Origin: Penelope pileata
Taxonomy: Eukaryota > Chordata > Aves > Galliformes > Cracidae
DNA: 64,000 nt
Assembly: GCA_013396635.1 (NCBI GenBank)
Contig: WBMW01001660.1
Coordinates: 1 to 64,000 of the forward strand
Reading direction: 5' to 3'
Shown here one piece after another: positions 14,408-26,200 of the stretch (its first letter is position 1; each line of letters opens with the position of its first letter). The notes under the pieces were generated by a model that saw nothing but the letters and a program-made list of their open reading frames with translations, was not told the DNA's origin and ran no database searches. The position numbers were made by a program, and so were the translations under genes.

Positions 14408-15483
14408 TGGTATGAAGGAGAGACATGATGGTCAATGTTTAGATATTGTCATCCAAACCCTAATTAGGGAGAATGAAACTTGTAGGAGAAAGATTGACAT
14501 TGGGAAGCCATTAATGGTACACAACATTCAAGCACAGGCCTGGTGGGAAGAATCACCCATAACACTTGAAGTTGCCAGGCACGCTAATATGACACATCAT
14601 TACTGGCCACTTGCAACGGTTGACCAAAATCTGTTTTCTCATGAGTTATACAAGCTAGTGCCTGCTGAGAGATGGAAAAATGAGCACATCGTGACACAGG
14701 CTTTGAAAATATCTCTTACAAAAGGCATAGTCTATCCACAACTATTGCTTGCTGATAGTTATCACAGGCCAAAGCTTACAAGTCTTCTGTAGACACATGA
14801 AAGAGTCACTGACACAGAAGTCACAGGAAGGTCACAGAAGAATGACCAGCATCCATCATTCAAATCGAGCAGAGAAACAAAGGGATTGCTTGTTTTCCTT
14901 TTGCAACTGATAGACAGCAAATAGTTCTTTGACCTGAATTCAAAAAGAAAATTATATAGCATAAGTATGTGTTTCTAATTCAGCAAAGCGCTAAGTGCTT
15001 AAGTTTAACTGAAGTTGCATTTGAGTATGTGCTTAGGAGAACTGGGACTATTGGAATTTTTAGGTAGGCGGGACTGAATTCTTAATTCTCCAGGGTTTTC
15101 CTGCTTCTTTAGGATGTATTCATCTGAAGTGTGCTTGCAGTGATCTGCTTTGGAGGTTACAAAAAGGAGCTCTTTGCTTGAGGAAGCAGTGTTGGAATAG
15201 AGAAAGACTCTGGGTCAAATGAAGGTGAAAAGAGGTGCTGAATATCATGGGAGTCTCACTCAGTACCAGCAGAGTTTCTATGATGTGAGGACTGTGGAAA
15301 AAACTAGATACCTAAACAAAGGATTTGCATGCTGTTCTCTTCACTCAACTCTTACGTCCTCCCTAAGCTGTATATGTGTTACAGTAGAGCCCATGCCTTT
15401 TGATTTCAGAAACCTTAAGGAAAGATTCACAGTCTGCTGGAGACACACATTGTGGGGAACTTTATTCCCTAAAGCTGTCCATA

Positions 15484-16125
15484 CATAGAATCATAGAATG
15501 GCTTGAGTTGGAAGGGACCTTAAAGGCCATCTCATTCCCGTCCCCCTGCCGTGGTCAGGGTTACCACTAGACCAGGTTGCCTGGGGCCCCATCCAACCTC
15601 GCCTTGAACACCTCCAGGGATGGAGCATCCACAACTTCTCTGGGCAACCTGTTCCAGTGTCTTTCCGCCTTCTGAGTAGAAAATTTCCATCTAATGTCTA
15701 ATCTAAATCTCTTGTTTTAGTTTAAATCATTCCCCCTTGTCCTATTGCCATCAGACCATATAAAGTATTGGTTTCCCTCCTGTTTATAAGCTCCTCTTGA
15801 GTACTTGAAGGCCACAATGAGGTCTCCCCGGAGCTTCTTCTCCCCCAGGCTCAACAAGCTCAGCTTCCTCAGTTGAGGAAGGAGGCTGTTGAGGCTGGAG
15901 AACCTTTCCAGCCCTCTGATCGTCCTTGTGGCTCTGGACCTCCTCCAACAGCTCCACGCCTTTCCTGTGCTGGGGGGCCCCAGGCTTGGATGCAGTACTG
16001 CAGATAGGACTTCACAAAGGCAGAGCAGAAGGGGACAATCACTTCCCTCACTGTGCTGGCCGCCATTCTTTTGATGCAGCCCAGGATACGCGCTGAGCCT
16101 GAAGTTCTCACGGGTGGGAATCCGC
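15484..16125 (-). mobile_element. CR1 LINE, 5'-truncated, antisense to MET
   Basis: It starts with CATAGAATCATAGAATGG, the reverse complement of the CR1 3' tail, followed by the typical antisense CR1 3' region (GGAAGGGACCTTAAAGGCC, CTGGGCAACCTGTTCCAGTG, GGTCTCCCCGGAGC). The minus strand at about 15870-16110 retains part of the C-terminal reverse-transcriptase ORF (ARILGCIKRMAAS..., LQYCIQAWGPP...), broken by frameshifts. About 640 bp remains of an element normally about 4.5 kb, so it is a dead 5'-truncated copy. The far end is approximate. Confidence 0.93.
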
Positions 16126-19012
16126 ATATTTCTGTCTAGCATGTTGCTTGAAACACCTCGAAAACATCCAGAGGAAGACACAATGATGGAGCTCAGATAT
16201 GAGAGCAAAGATGACTTGGTTGTCATTTATCACTCATATTTTCCTTCCCTTTGTGGTGAAATAGAGTACCTATTATTCTTGGCATCTGTTGTGTTATACT
16301 GAATCCCACCCTTGTTCTTGCTACTAAGCTCTTTATTTTGGATCTCATTTGCAAAAAGAGTCTTAGGAGGAATTTTTCTGTCATCTCCAGAGCACAGATT
16401 CCAAGCAGTGCTCTCTCATCAACTGAATATAAGCTGAGGATATTGACCTTACTCCCCAAGATGTGGTTTGAGGGAAAGAGTAAGTCAGTCTGTGTTTATC
16501 GCTCTGAATCCCTCCGAAGTTCACACTGGGCTTTACTGTTGGACAGCTTGGGATTTTGTTTTCAGAGACTGGAAGAACGGGGAGAATTGTGAGATGAAGA
16601 CTGGGGAGGTGTGTTTGAGTGTACTAGTTGGGAAATCTGTTTGGGAACATACTAAACAACAAGAACGTAGCACTAAATATACTAAAAAAAGTAGGTGCCT
16701 GTCTGACGAGTAGTCCTGCATCTTTATTCCTGTAATGGTGATAAATAATCTTTTTTATCTAACTCTTGTCCCATTTATTGTTTTTTCTTTCTCTTTCAGT
16801 CATCTCTGTCACTTGGGTTAAAACTTGTTGATGTAAAGAATATATATCTGCCTCTATGTTGTATCAGAAACAGAGCACTTTTGGAATTTTCTACTTAATC
16901 TATTATTTGTCAGAACATGTTGACTTGTCAGAACTAAATGCAGGAATGTATGAGTTTTAGCACAGTTTCTCAGGGTGGAAGTGCTGGCCAAAAGGAGGTA
17001 GACAGTTGGACTGGTCTCCTGCTCCTCCCAGCTCGGCACTGGTGATGCAGCGACGTGAACATGGTTGTTCTTGGATCACATTAGACTTTTGGGTGTTTCA
17101 CACAAACTTCGAAAGCTCTTGGTTTCATCCCAGTGCAGAGCAGGAAAAAAAAGTCTGTAACAGCAAGAAGTTTCATGGGATGAGAAAACAGTTTCCTGCC
17201 CTATAAAATACGAAGTCAGCATTACGTGTACTGTGGCTGTTTTCTAATTGCAACAATATTCCTGTTCTTTTATTATTATTTATTTCAAACTTAAATCCAT
17301 GTTTGGTTATTTTCCAGAATTCTGTTATCGCTGATTAATATCAGTAAATGATGTTGATTTAAAGGAAGACTTTCATTTCTCAATACCAGAAGTGTGAATT
17401 ATTCTTACCAGCTAGTACTTGCAAACAGCCTGTTTCTGATTTTTATCCCCAGCACTTGATCATGACTCCTGTCACATAAAAGGGAGGAAGAACAATTCCT
17501 CGTTTCCAAAACCTATTATTCTGTTTAATTATTGAGGTAAGCCAGAGAAAGAATTCAGTAGCCGCTGAAATGAAATGACACAAGGAATGCAGGCAAATTA
17601 TTGATGGATTGTTTTAATCGATCATATAAAAACACTGAATTTATGTACAGCTGAAACATTTCTGTTCCATAGTCATTTTTTCATTTTGCTTAATGAATAA
17701 AAAGTCAACATAGCACTCCTGATTTCTACTATTATTTTGTAGTTTCAAGGTTGTCTATTTTGAATCCTTTAAGCATTTCTCCACTAGTAACAATTGCTTA
17801 ACTATAGTCAAATTGTAAGTAGTTTCTCAAAGCATGTGATCGTATTGCTGTTAGAATGCGTACTTGTTTTCTCCATGAACGAGCTAAATTTGGTTTAACA
17901 ACTGTGTCATGACATTAACAGAAAATGCCTGGTGTGACGGGGCATAGTGTGGACACTGCACCAAAAACTCATAACCACAGTTCATTTAATTGATCTTCAG
18001 GGGGGTGAAATATCACACTAGTCATCTGCCTTTGGTTTTTAAAGCCACATCAAACAATTGCGTGGAAAAGTGAAAAAAAGAAAAGTGCTAGGTTTTTTGA
18101 TTTCATCAGTTGATGGCTCTAGGTCACTTGATACCCCTTTGTTTACGATACAGTGATATGCCTGTATCTTCTAAAGGTTCACCAGAGTGACTTATTGCTG
18201 TGGTACAAGGCCTAAAATAAAACTTGCGCATGCCAGGCACCACATGATGCATAAAATATTCTAACAATATATTACAAAACCTTGTCAACACTAGGGAAAA
18301 TTACTATTCTGAGAAGTAGAGCTGGCTGAAAAAAACATTCTTTTTCCAAAATGGGCACTTATGAAAGAAAGTGATTTGAAGACCTCGAGGGAGAGAGAGA
18401 AGGGTTTCTTCCTTTGTTTTTATGGAGAAGAGTGTCTTCCATGGTTAATAAAAAAGGCCAACAGAGTAAAAGAGAAGCCCAATTCCAGCTCAGATCTGTA
18501 CATTATTTCATATCTCCTACTTCTTATTTTTGAGCAGCTGTGCTAAGAACCATTTCAGCCCCTTAGGGTACTTGCCAAATCCCAAATATCCACACAATAA
18601 AGTACTATAACTGCTCTGTGTGCATTGTGAATGTCCTGAGTGTATTTGCTTTCAGCTACCTATGCACCATCTTGTTCTAAAACCTATCAGTCAGCTGTTT
18701 TAATGCCAATGGGGAAGTAGTCATCTTTCTTCTACTGTTGTAAAATACACCAAGGGGTCTTGCAGAATCTATCATCATAAAATCCTGCTGTGAATTGTTC
18801 TGAAAGCGGTGAAATGGGTGCCCACAAAGAACAGTAATCATAGCAGTTTTTAGCACAAGATTATTAAGGACAATAAGGAAGATTATGACACTTCTTAAAC
18901 TGAAATTGTTCAGCTAATAAATGCAGCCTAGAAACAGATTTCTGTTGACTGATAAACTCCTGTTTTACTCTATGAAACGTAATCACTCTTCCCTTTAAAT
19001 ATATTTTGACAG

Positions 19013-20227
19013 ATTAATTCTCTGACAATGAAGCCTGTTACTGCCTATCCTTCTGGAATTATTCTATTCCTGTTTGCGTTGCTGCAGAGAAGCCATGGAC
19101 AATGCAAAGAAGCAGCTAAAAAATCAGAGATGAACTTGAGCGTAAAATATGATCTTCCTAGCTTCATCACAGAGACACCAATTCAGAATGTAGTTTTATA
19201 CAAGCATCATGTTTATATTGGAGCAGTCAACAAGATTTATGTACTGAATGAGACTCTCCGGAACATTTCTGTGTACAAGACTGGACCTATTTTGGAGAAT
19301 CCTGACTGTGCACCATGTGAAGACTGCAAAGATAAAGCCAATTTATCTAACAGCACATGGAAGGATAATGTCAACATGGCGCTGCTTTTAGAAACCTATT
19401 ACGATGATCAGCTCATCAGCTGTGGTAGCATGTCCGGAGGTGTCTGTCACCGTCACATCATTCCCCCCGACAACCCTGCTGACATAGAAAGCGAGGTGCA
19501 CTGCATGTATTCACCACAGGTGGACGGAGAGACAGATAATTGTCCTGACTGTGTTGTAAGCACTTTAGGGACCAAAGTTTTGGTGACCGAAAAGGACAGG
19601 TTTGTCAATTTCTTTGTTGGAAACACTGTGACATCTGCATTTCAACCTCCCCATGTACTGCATTCAATATCAGTTAGAAGGCTGAAAGAAACACAGGATG
19701 GGTTTGAATTTCTCACAGATCAGTCTTACATAGATATCCTCCCTCAGTTCCGCGACTCGTATCCCATTAGGTATGTCCATGCCTTTGAGCATGATCACTT
19801 CATCTATTTTCTGACTGTCCAGAGAGAATCTCTCGACTCCCAGACTTTCCACACTAGAATTATCCGCTTCTGCACTTTAGATTCAGAGATGCGTTCTTAC
19901 ATGGAAATGCCTCTCGAGTGTATTTTTACTGAAAAGCGGAGGAAGAGGTCAATTCGAAAGGAGGTGTTCAACATTTTGCAAGCTGCATACGTAAGCAAGC
20001 CCGGTGCAGCTCTAGCCCATGAAATGGGCCTTGGGTTGAATGATGATATTCTCTACGGCGTTTTTGCACAAAGCAAACCAGATTCCTCAGAACCAACAAA
20101 CAGATCTGCTGTCTGTGCTGTCTCCATTCGAACAATCAACGAGTTCTTCAACAAGATCGTCGACAAGCAGAACATGAAATGTCTGCAGCACTTTTACGGG
20201 AAAGATAGCAAATACTGCTTGAACAGG
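19013..20227 (+). CDS. MET: MET exon 2: start codon, signal peptide, most of Sema domain
   Basis: Acceptor TTTTGACAG ends at 19012; 15 nt of 5' UTR precede the ATG at 19028, which has A at -3. Coding part 19028-20227 is exactly 1200 nt (400 codons, phase 0), the same as human exon 2, and ends at AACAGG|GTAAGT. Residues 1-24 are a signal peptide with an IILFLFALL core. The rest is the Sema beta-propeller that binds HGF. The furin site KRRKR|S (residues 303-308) splits the precursor into alpha and beta chains. N-glycosylation sequons are visible at N36, N74, N79, N105, N108 and N358. The open frame continues 35 codons past the donor to a stop at 20333-20335. Confidence 0.97.
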
Positions 20228-23200
20228 GTAAGTGACGGTCAATTTTTTACATTTCAGGACTCTCATTCTCTCTTTGACTATGCCATTGTCACACAGCTGT
20301 CCCCTCAGCTTCAGTCACAAAAAGTAAGACCCTGATAATTTCAGAGTACTTAGCATTGTTGATGATTCATCCTTTGTAAGAATGAGTTCCTGTAAAGCAA
20401 CTATGAAATCACTGAGGTCCTTATGGTGCTAAGCATTAGTGAAACTGGAGGAAAAAAAAAAAAGAAAAAAGAAAAAAAACCACACTATTTGTAAGTAATT
20501 GTTATTCTGTGTTCTCAAGAGTCTGTGTTGAGGATAAGTGGAATGTTTAGGGACTTATTTCTTTCACTATCTTAAAATTAAAAAAGTCTTCATTAACATT
20601 CATATCCTTGTGCACTGGGGAGTCCCTGAAAATATCACTCATATTTTAAACTCTGTTAATGCTGAATCACTGCCCTCTTTAGAAAAAAAATGAAAGCGCT
20701 GGTTTGGAACATGCCACGGAGAGCCAGATTGTAATACAATTACTCATGCTTAGTCCATAAACGGTCCCACTGAAATCAGTTTTCTTAATGAAAGAAGTGT
20801 CTATTAAAAGTGTGTCTGACTGACGATGCCAGTACTCTCGAATGGGAAGGGTGGCCATTCTGTGCACCATGTGTTCAGGTGACTGCTGACATACTGAGGT
20901 GAAGGAAGCACAGGAATTATTTATTCTGTTCTGGTCAGTGTCTGTGCCTGTGGCATCACTTGTAAAGGAAATAAAGAATCTGGAGTAGGATACTTTTAAA
21001 ATTTATTTCAATACATAAAGCATTCACACTTTGAATTACTCAGCAGGGCCTTGCATGTGCTCTCGATGGAGCTTTCTATTCTCAAATAAAAGGAAATTGG
21101 AGCTTCAGGGCAGCACACTGCCCTCTGCCCCAGGGCAGGGCCAGAGGGGCCACGCGAAAGCTGCTCAGCCCCATGATCTGGGACCAGGGCTGGGTCAGGA
21201 TGGCAACAAGTCAGCCTGTGTTCGAGAAAGGCTTGTGGCACTGCAGGCCTCTATCGCTCCAGTGAGACCACCTCAGTCCGGCTGTGCAGCCCAGGCCATC
21301 CAGAGGGGATGGTGGCACTGACCCCATTTGGAGCTGCGAGCTTCTGGAATGAAAAGGGAGGGGTGGGAAGGAAGCATCTGTAGAGAAGGAGCCATCACAG
21401 AGGTGCTCTGGCTTTTACCCAGTGGTGGGAAATGTGCTCAAAGGTGGGATCCAACCCAGCCAGAGCACCACTGGCATCATCACAATGACCTCTGCTTTCA
21501 GGACTGCCTGCTTATTGCAGTTCCCAGATCTAGGCATTGCCAGTGGATGCTGATACTGCAGCTACAACAGATGCAGCATCTTATCCCTTTTAAGGAAAGG
21601 GGAGTAGATTTTTAGGAACTAAAGGCAAGAGAGCAAACATGCAGTACAGTACCTTCATGTCTTTTTTCAATGCATTATTGCTGTCCTAATTTTTCTTTTC
21701 ATGTCAAAATATCCTTTTATTTTCAAGTTTCAGTTCATTTTTCATAATGAACATTGTTCTTCTCTGAAAGTGCTTTTTTTTCCCCCTTATTCCAAGGGTA
21801 TTTTATTTGTGAGTGACTGTCTTTGAAGCTTGTAGCCTTTAACTTTTCTCATTCTGTTCTTTCCTATACACCTGTTTCATAAGGTGATTTTTTGTAGGAA
21901 AGTATACCATTAAAATATTGACAGAATAATTTGCCACTTTTTACATGCTGGGAAGTACTTTCTTGTTTCAAAAGCTTTTCCAGAGTCTGCTGCTGCTTTG
22001 CATATCAGACCTGAATGTCTTATGCTGCAGACAGTTTGTTATAGTTGCCTATTTTCAAGAAATGTCATCAAAACTCTTATTTCTGCTACATTAAATTGAT
22101 AAAGGGAAAAAATGTTGCTGTGATTTCCTGTGGTTCCTTTAAATGGCACAAAGACAGTCTGAATTTTTTGTCCTGATTGTTTGCTTAACGCTGAGATATC
22201 AAGACTGTCAAGCTTTGCCATTCCATTTTCTATACTTTATTACAGAAGAATCACTAAAGCTTCAACAAAAAGCATCCTGTGAGTTTTTTCAGGTTTCAAT
22301 TGGCCAAAAACAGGCAAGAATTTGCCAGACATCCTTTATACACCTGTTTTTCCAGGTATGCAAAACCAGCCTGAAAGGTTGAAGAGCAAAAGAAGGGAAG
22401 GAATAGGCAGAAGAAGGAAACAATTATTTCTTATGTTTATGCTCATCAGATCTGACCTCCCTTGATTTTGCTGGAGATCAAAACAAACAAAAAAAAAATC
22501 CCAAACCTTTCCACTCATTTTAGTGGATTATAGAAATATAGTGGATTATAGAAATTATAGACTTTTTTGTGGATTGTAGAAATGTACTTTGAAAGTCACC
22601 TTCAACTTAAAAGGTTTTTATAAACTATGAGAGTTTGTCACCGTTTATTTTGGCAAAATTAAAAACTTGCTTTTTGTAATGCAGCCAAGATGATCTTTCT
22701 TTTTTACGTTGACAGAATGAAGCCACAGACCACTGGTGCAAGTGAAAGGCACTGACCACTGTGAGGTTTAGTCATAGGACAGTGAAAACAGTCCAGCAGT
22801 AAATGTGGATTAACACTGACTTCAAAATTGAAAAGAAAAAGAGAGCCTTTAGCAACGTTTGCAAGGGACTGCTATGTTATCTGATAATTCACAGTTGCAG
22901 TCTGATTGATGAAGGCCATTTCACGTTATCAAAAAAAGCTCCAGTAGAAAATTATACATAATTTGGTTGGACTTAAGGGTAGTCCATCTTTCTAAGAGGC
23001 TGTCCCTCAGTACTGTTTAGTCTAAGGCTGCTAAAGGATGCTACGGCTGCAAAATAAACCAGAATAAAATATCCAGAATATTTCCTCAACCCTTTCTCCC
23101 CAGATTTTGAGCATGTAAACAGAAAAAAAAATTGACTAATCTTGATCTGGTTGATAAAATTTGTTTGCTTCTGGCCTTGCTTTCTGAGTCAATACTGTGC

Positions 23201-26200
23201 TATGCCTGTCTTTCTGTTAGTCAACAAACTTAACCCTAAGAAATTTTATAGGTGTGAATTCAGGTGTGACTCTAGAGACAGATGCAATATAAGCTCAGGC
23301 TGTGGAAACTGAGGAAGTGTGAGGAGCCGCTTTATAAACATCAGAGGGACTAACAGGGACCAGAGCAGGTATTGCTCACCCATAGGAAAAGTCTCCGTCA
23401 GAGCTTAGTGGGAGAGCATAGCCACCCAACCACAAAGTGTAAATCCAGACACAACTGTGCTTCACTTATTGCAGTGCTCTTGGAAAACATTTTAAAATCA
23501 AAACATTTTCAGTTGTGTTTAAGTGAAATACTTAAGAAGGCAAAGCCTGGACTCTTTGAAGTCAGGGCTAGGAAAACTTAATCAGATGGTGCATCTGATT
23601 GATATCAGATGTGCTTTAGTGGAGCTGTGGCAATTCCTGAGAATTTCCTTCAGTGAAGAGCTGGCTGTCACTTCAGTGCTAGAAAAGAGGAAATTGAACT
23701 GCCTTCAAATTAAAAGTAAAATGTGGAGTTATAGTAAAGGAGTTTTATTGCCCCAGTCAGGATAAAGATATGTGAGAGGTAGCTGCTGTGGAGGGTTTTG
23801 AATCACTGTTCTGGAATCCCCTCACCCACGAGGAGAAAACTGAATGTAGGCTTTTAGTCAGTTTCACCCTGGTGTTGGAGTGGAGTACTTAGCTGAGGAG
23901 ACAGATACTACTTTTTTCATCTACAGACCTAGCCCAGCAGTCTGCGCCTCTATCATGAATTGAGTGGGATTCTTCATGTGAGGAAAATGGTTTGAGTTTA
24001 GCCTTCACAATTTCAATGGTATATTTCAACTATCATCAGTTAGATCATAATCTTTTGGGCTTTGTTTAGCCTTTCTGTGTCTGTTATTTACTAAACAGTT
24101 GTGAGCCCCTTTCTCTTCCTGCTACCCAAATTCAGTCCCTACTGACTTCCATAGAAAATCACCTCTGAAAATGAAATCAACATTCATCTCTCTAAAGTTC
24201 CTTCTATAGGGAGATTCAGGTGAGAGGCTATGGTACTCCATTTACTTTCTGGGAAAAGAGAAACCACTGACAGGCTTTTGCTACTACATTTCCCACAAGC
24301 GTCCCAGAGCGAGACAAGCTGGTCACCACTCCTGTCACATAGAAGGCACAAAGAGATAAAAATCACATTGAAAGAGCATGAAATGAAAACAGAAGATTGC
24401 CAAAATGAAAGATAAAATGACAGTAAAATGAACACATGCCGATGCTTCTTTATTACCATTACACATCATGATAGATGAGTAAAATTGGGTTATGCTTATA
24501 TTGTAATGGAAGAAAATAATTGCTGCCTTCTATCAGGAAACCACAAAGGCACTTATTGATCTGTCATCCTTAGGGTATGTCTAGGAATATTTAATAAAAT
24601 AAACAGAGACAAATAACTCTTTTGAGGCCCTGTAATATCCCACACCACTTGGCTTAAAAAATTTTGGCAGATTTAAAAATAACACCATGTCTCTCTGGTT
24701 AGGAAAGGTTGATGTGGCTTATTTGGATAATCTCACAGCATAAAGGAGGTGGTTTTTGTATTGTGAGTAGAATGTGCCTGGTTATTTTCCCTAAAAGTCA
24801 GACACCAGAATCCATCTGATTGGTTCGGTCACTTATTCTTCTTGAAATGCTACACCAAATGGCACAGAGCACTCTGCCTGAGCGCAGAGCCTGCTCCCAG
24901 CCATACAGATTTTGTGCAAGCTTCTCTATGGTTCTGACATCTCAGAAGGATAAATGAAGAGCAACTTGGTGATGAGCGATGCGCACTACTGCCCTTTAAA
25001 ACAGGCTGAAATCATACTACTGAGATGATGAGCTGTATCCACATTCCAGCTTTGCACTTGCTGCCTGTCTGCTGAAAGTCCAGGAAATACCCCATAGGTG
25101 TCCCTTGAGTCCTGCATGGCACAGTGTGCAAGGCAAGGTGTGCTCGTCACCCCAAACCCCTCCAACATCGGGTACGTGGCCATCTACCCACTTAGCCTTG
25201 CAAGTCATGACTGGGGCAAATGTCATGGCCTAGAGGATTGCAGGAATGGTCTGAACTGTATGAAGGAAGCTAAATGTACATATGGCTATGGATATGGCTG
25301 TGGTTATCTCAGGCTGAGGCAGATTCGTCAGGGGCATAAACCATAGAAATGAGGGTTGTTCTGACCCTGGGATTGCCCAGGGACACCAGCACAAGAGAGC
25401 TCTGAAGAAAAAGGCAAGGCAAGGCAAGGAAAAAAACAAGTCAAGGACCTTCTTTGGAAAGTACTACACTCCCGTGAGTTGTAGGGATCTGCAGACTCTT
25501 CCGTGCCCCAGCATATATGAGGTTTGCGGGCTGACCTATTAATCTGAGTGTTGCAAAAACTACAGAATATTCCTTCTCCTGATCTCCTGTTAAGGGGCTG
25601 TCTCTGGCTCCCAGTGCTGCTGCTTGGTGTTTTATCATCTTCTTGTTGAAAGCTAGATTTCTCTGTGAAAAAGTGGTATCTGTTAACCTACCATTTTCTG
25701 CAAAGGGCACTGCTTTGTCATCCAGAGTTACTAATAATGTTCCATTTTCAGAGTTTTTAATCAAATTCTCCCACTGAAGGCAGGATTCCCTATTGGCTCT
25801 TAGTGTGGGAGAGAGACAGTGCTGCATTTCTCCAGAATTGCACAGAAATCATTTCAAGTAGAAAGTGATTTTAATTTTTCACATGGATATCTGGATATTC
25901 TGGTCATGTGTTTCTTATTTCTCCGAGTTTCTGAAACCCTTTAAGCTCTTAACGACTAGAGCTGGGCATAGAATCATTTTCTGATCCTGTGTAACTGACA
26001 AAATGTGAAAAACTTTACAGTCCCACAAGAAGAGGTCTCCAAAACGTAGAATAACAGGTGTGCAACATTAAGAACATTAAGAACATCACTTGGAGATGTA
26101 GTATTCCGATCTACATGTATTTTTCTGGGTACTAAGCAAATTCTAAGGCTTCTTTGCCCCACTTTAGGTTTCTGTCTAGTCTGCTGATGGATGGTTTGCA

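Larger units (their letters stand above)
122..19012 (+). other. MET: MET intron 1
   Basis: A long non-coding stretch from the exon 1 donor (cut at 14 or 121) to the acceptor TTTTGACAG at 19012. From about 1000 to 2200 it is relatively GC-rich and has long open frames on both strands (for example 918-1499 minus, 1718-2257 plus), which look like composition effects because they show no domain and overlap each other. The rest is AT-rich. It contains a possible integrase fossil (about 14.1-14.4 kb) and a CR1 copy (15.5-16.1 kb), listed separately, plus A-rich runs at 10857-10887 and 13943-13957. One ambiguous base (N) is at 9760. No other gene was recognised. Confidence 0.85.

Noticed and set aside
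20241..20258. Acceptor-like TTTTTTACATTTCAG just after exon 2
   Set aside because: The implied intron from the 20228 donor would be only about 30 nt, too short to splice.
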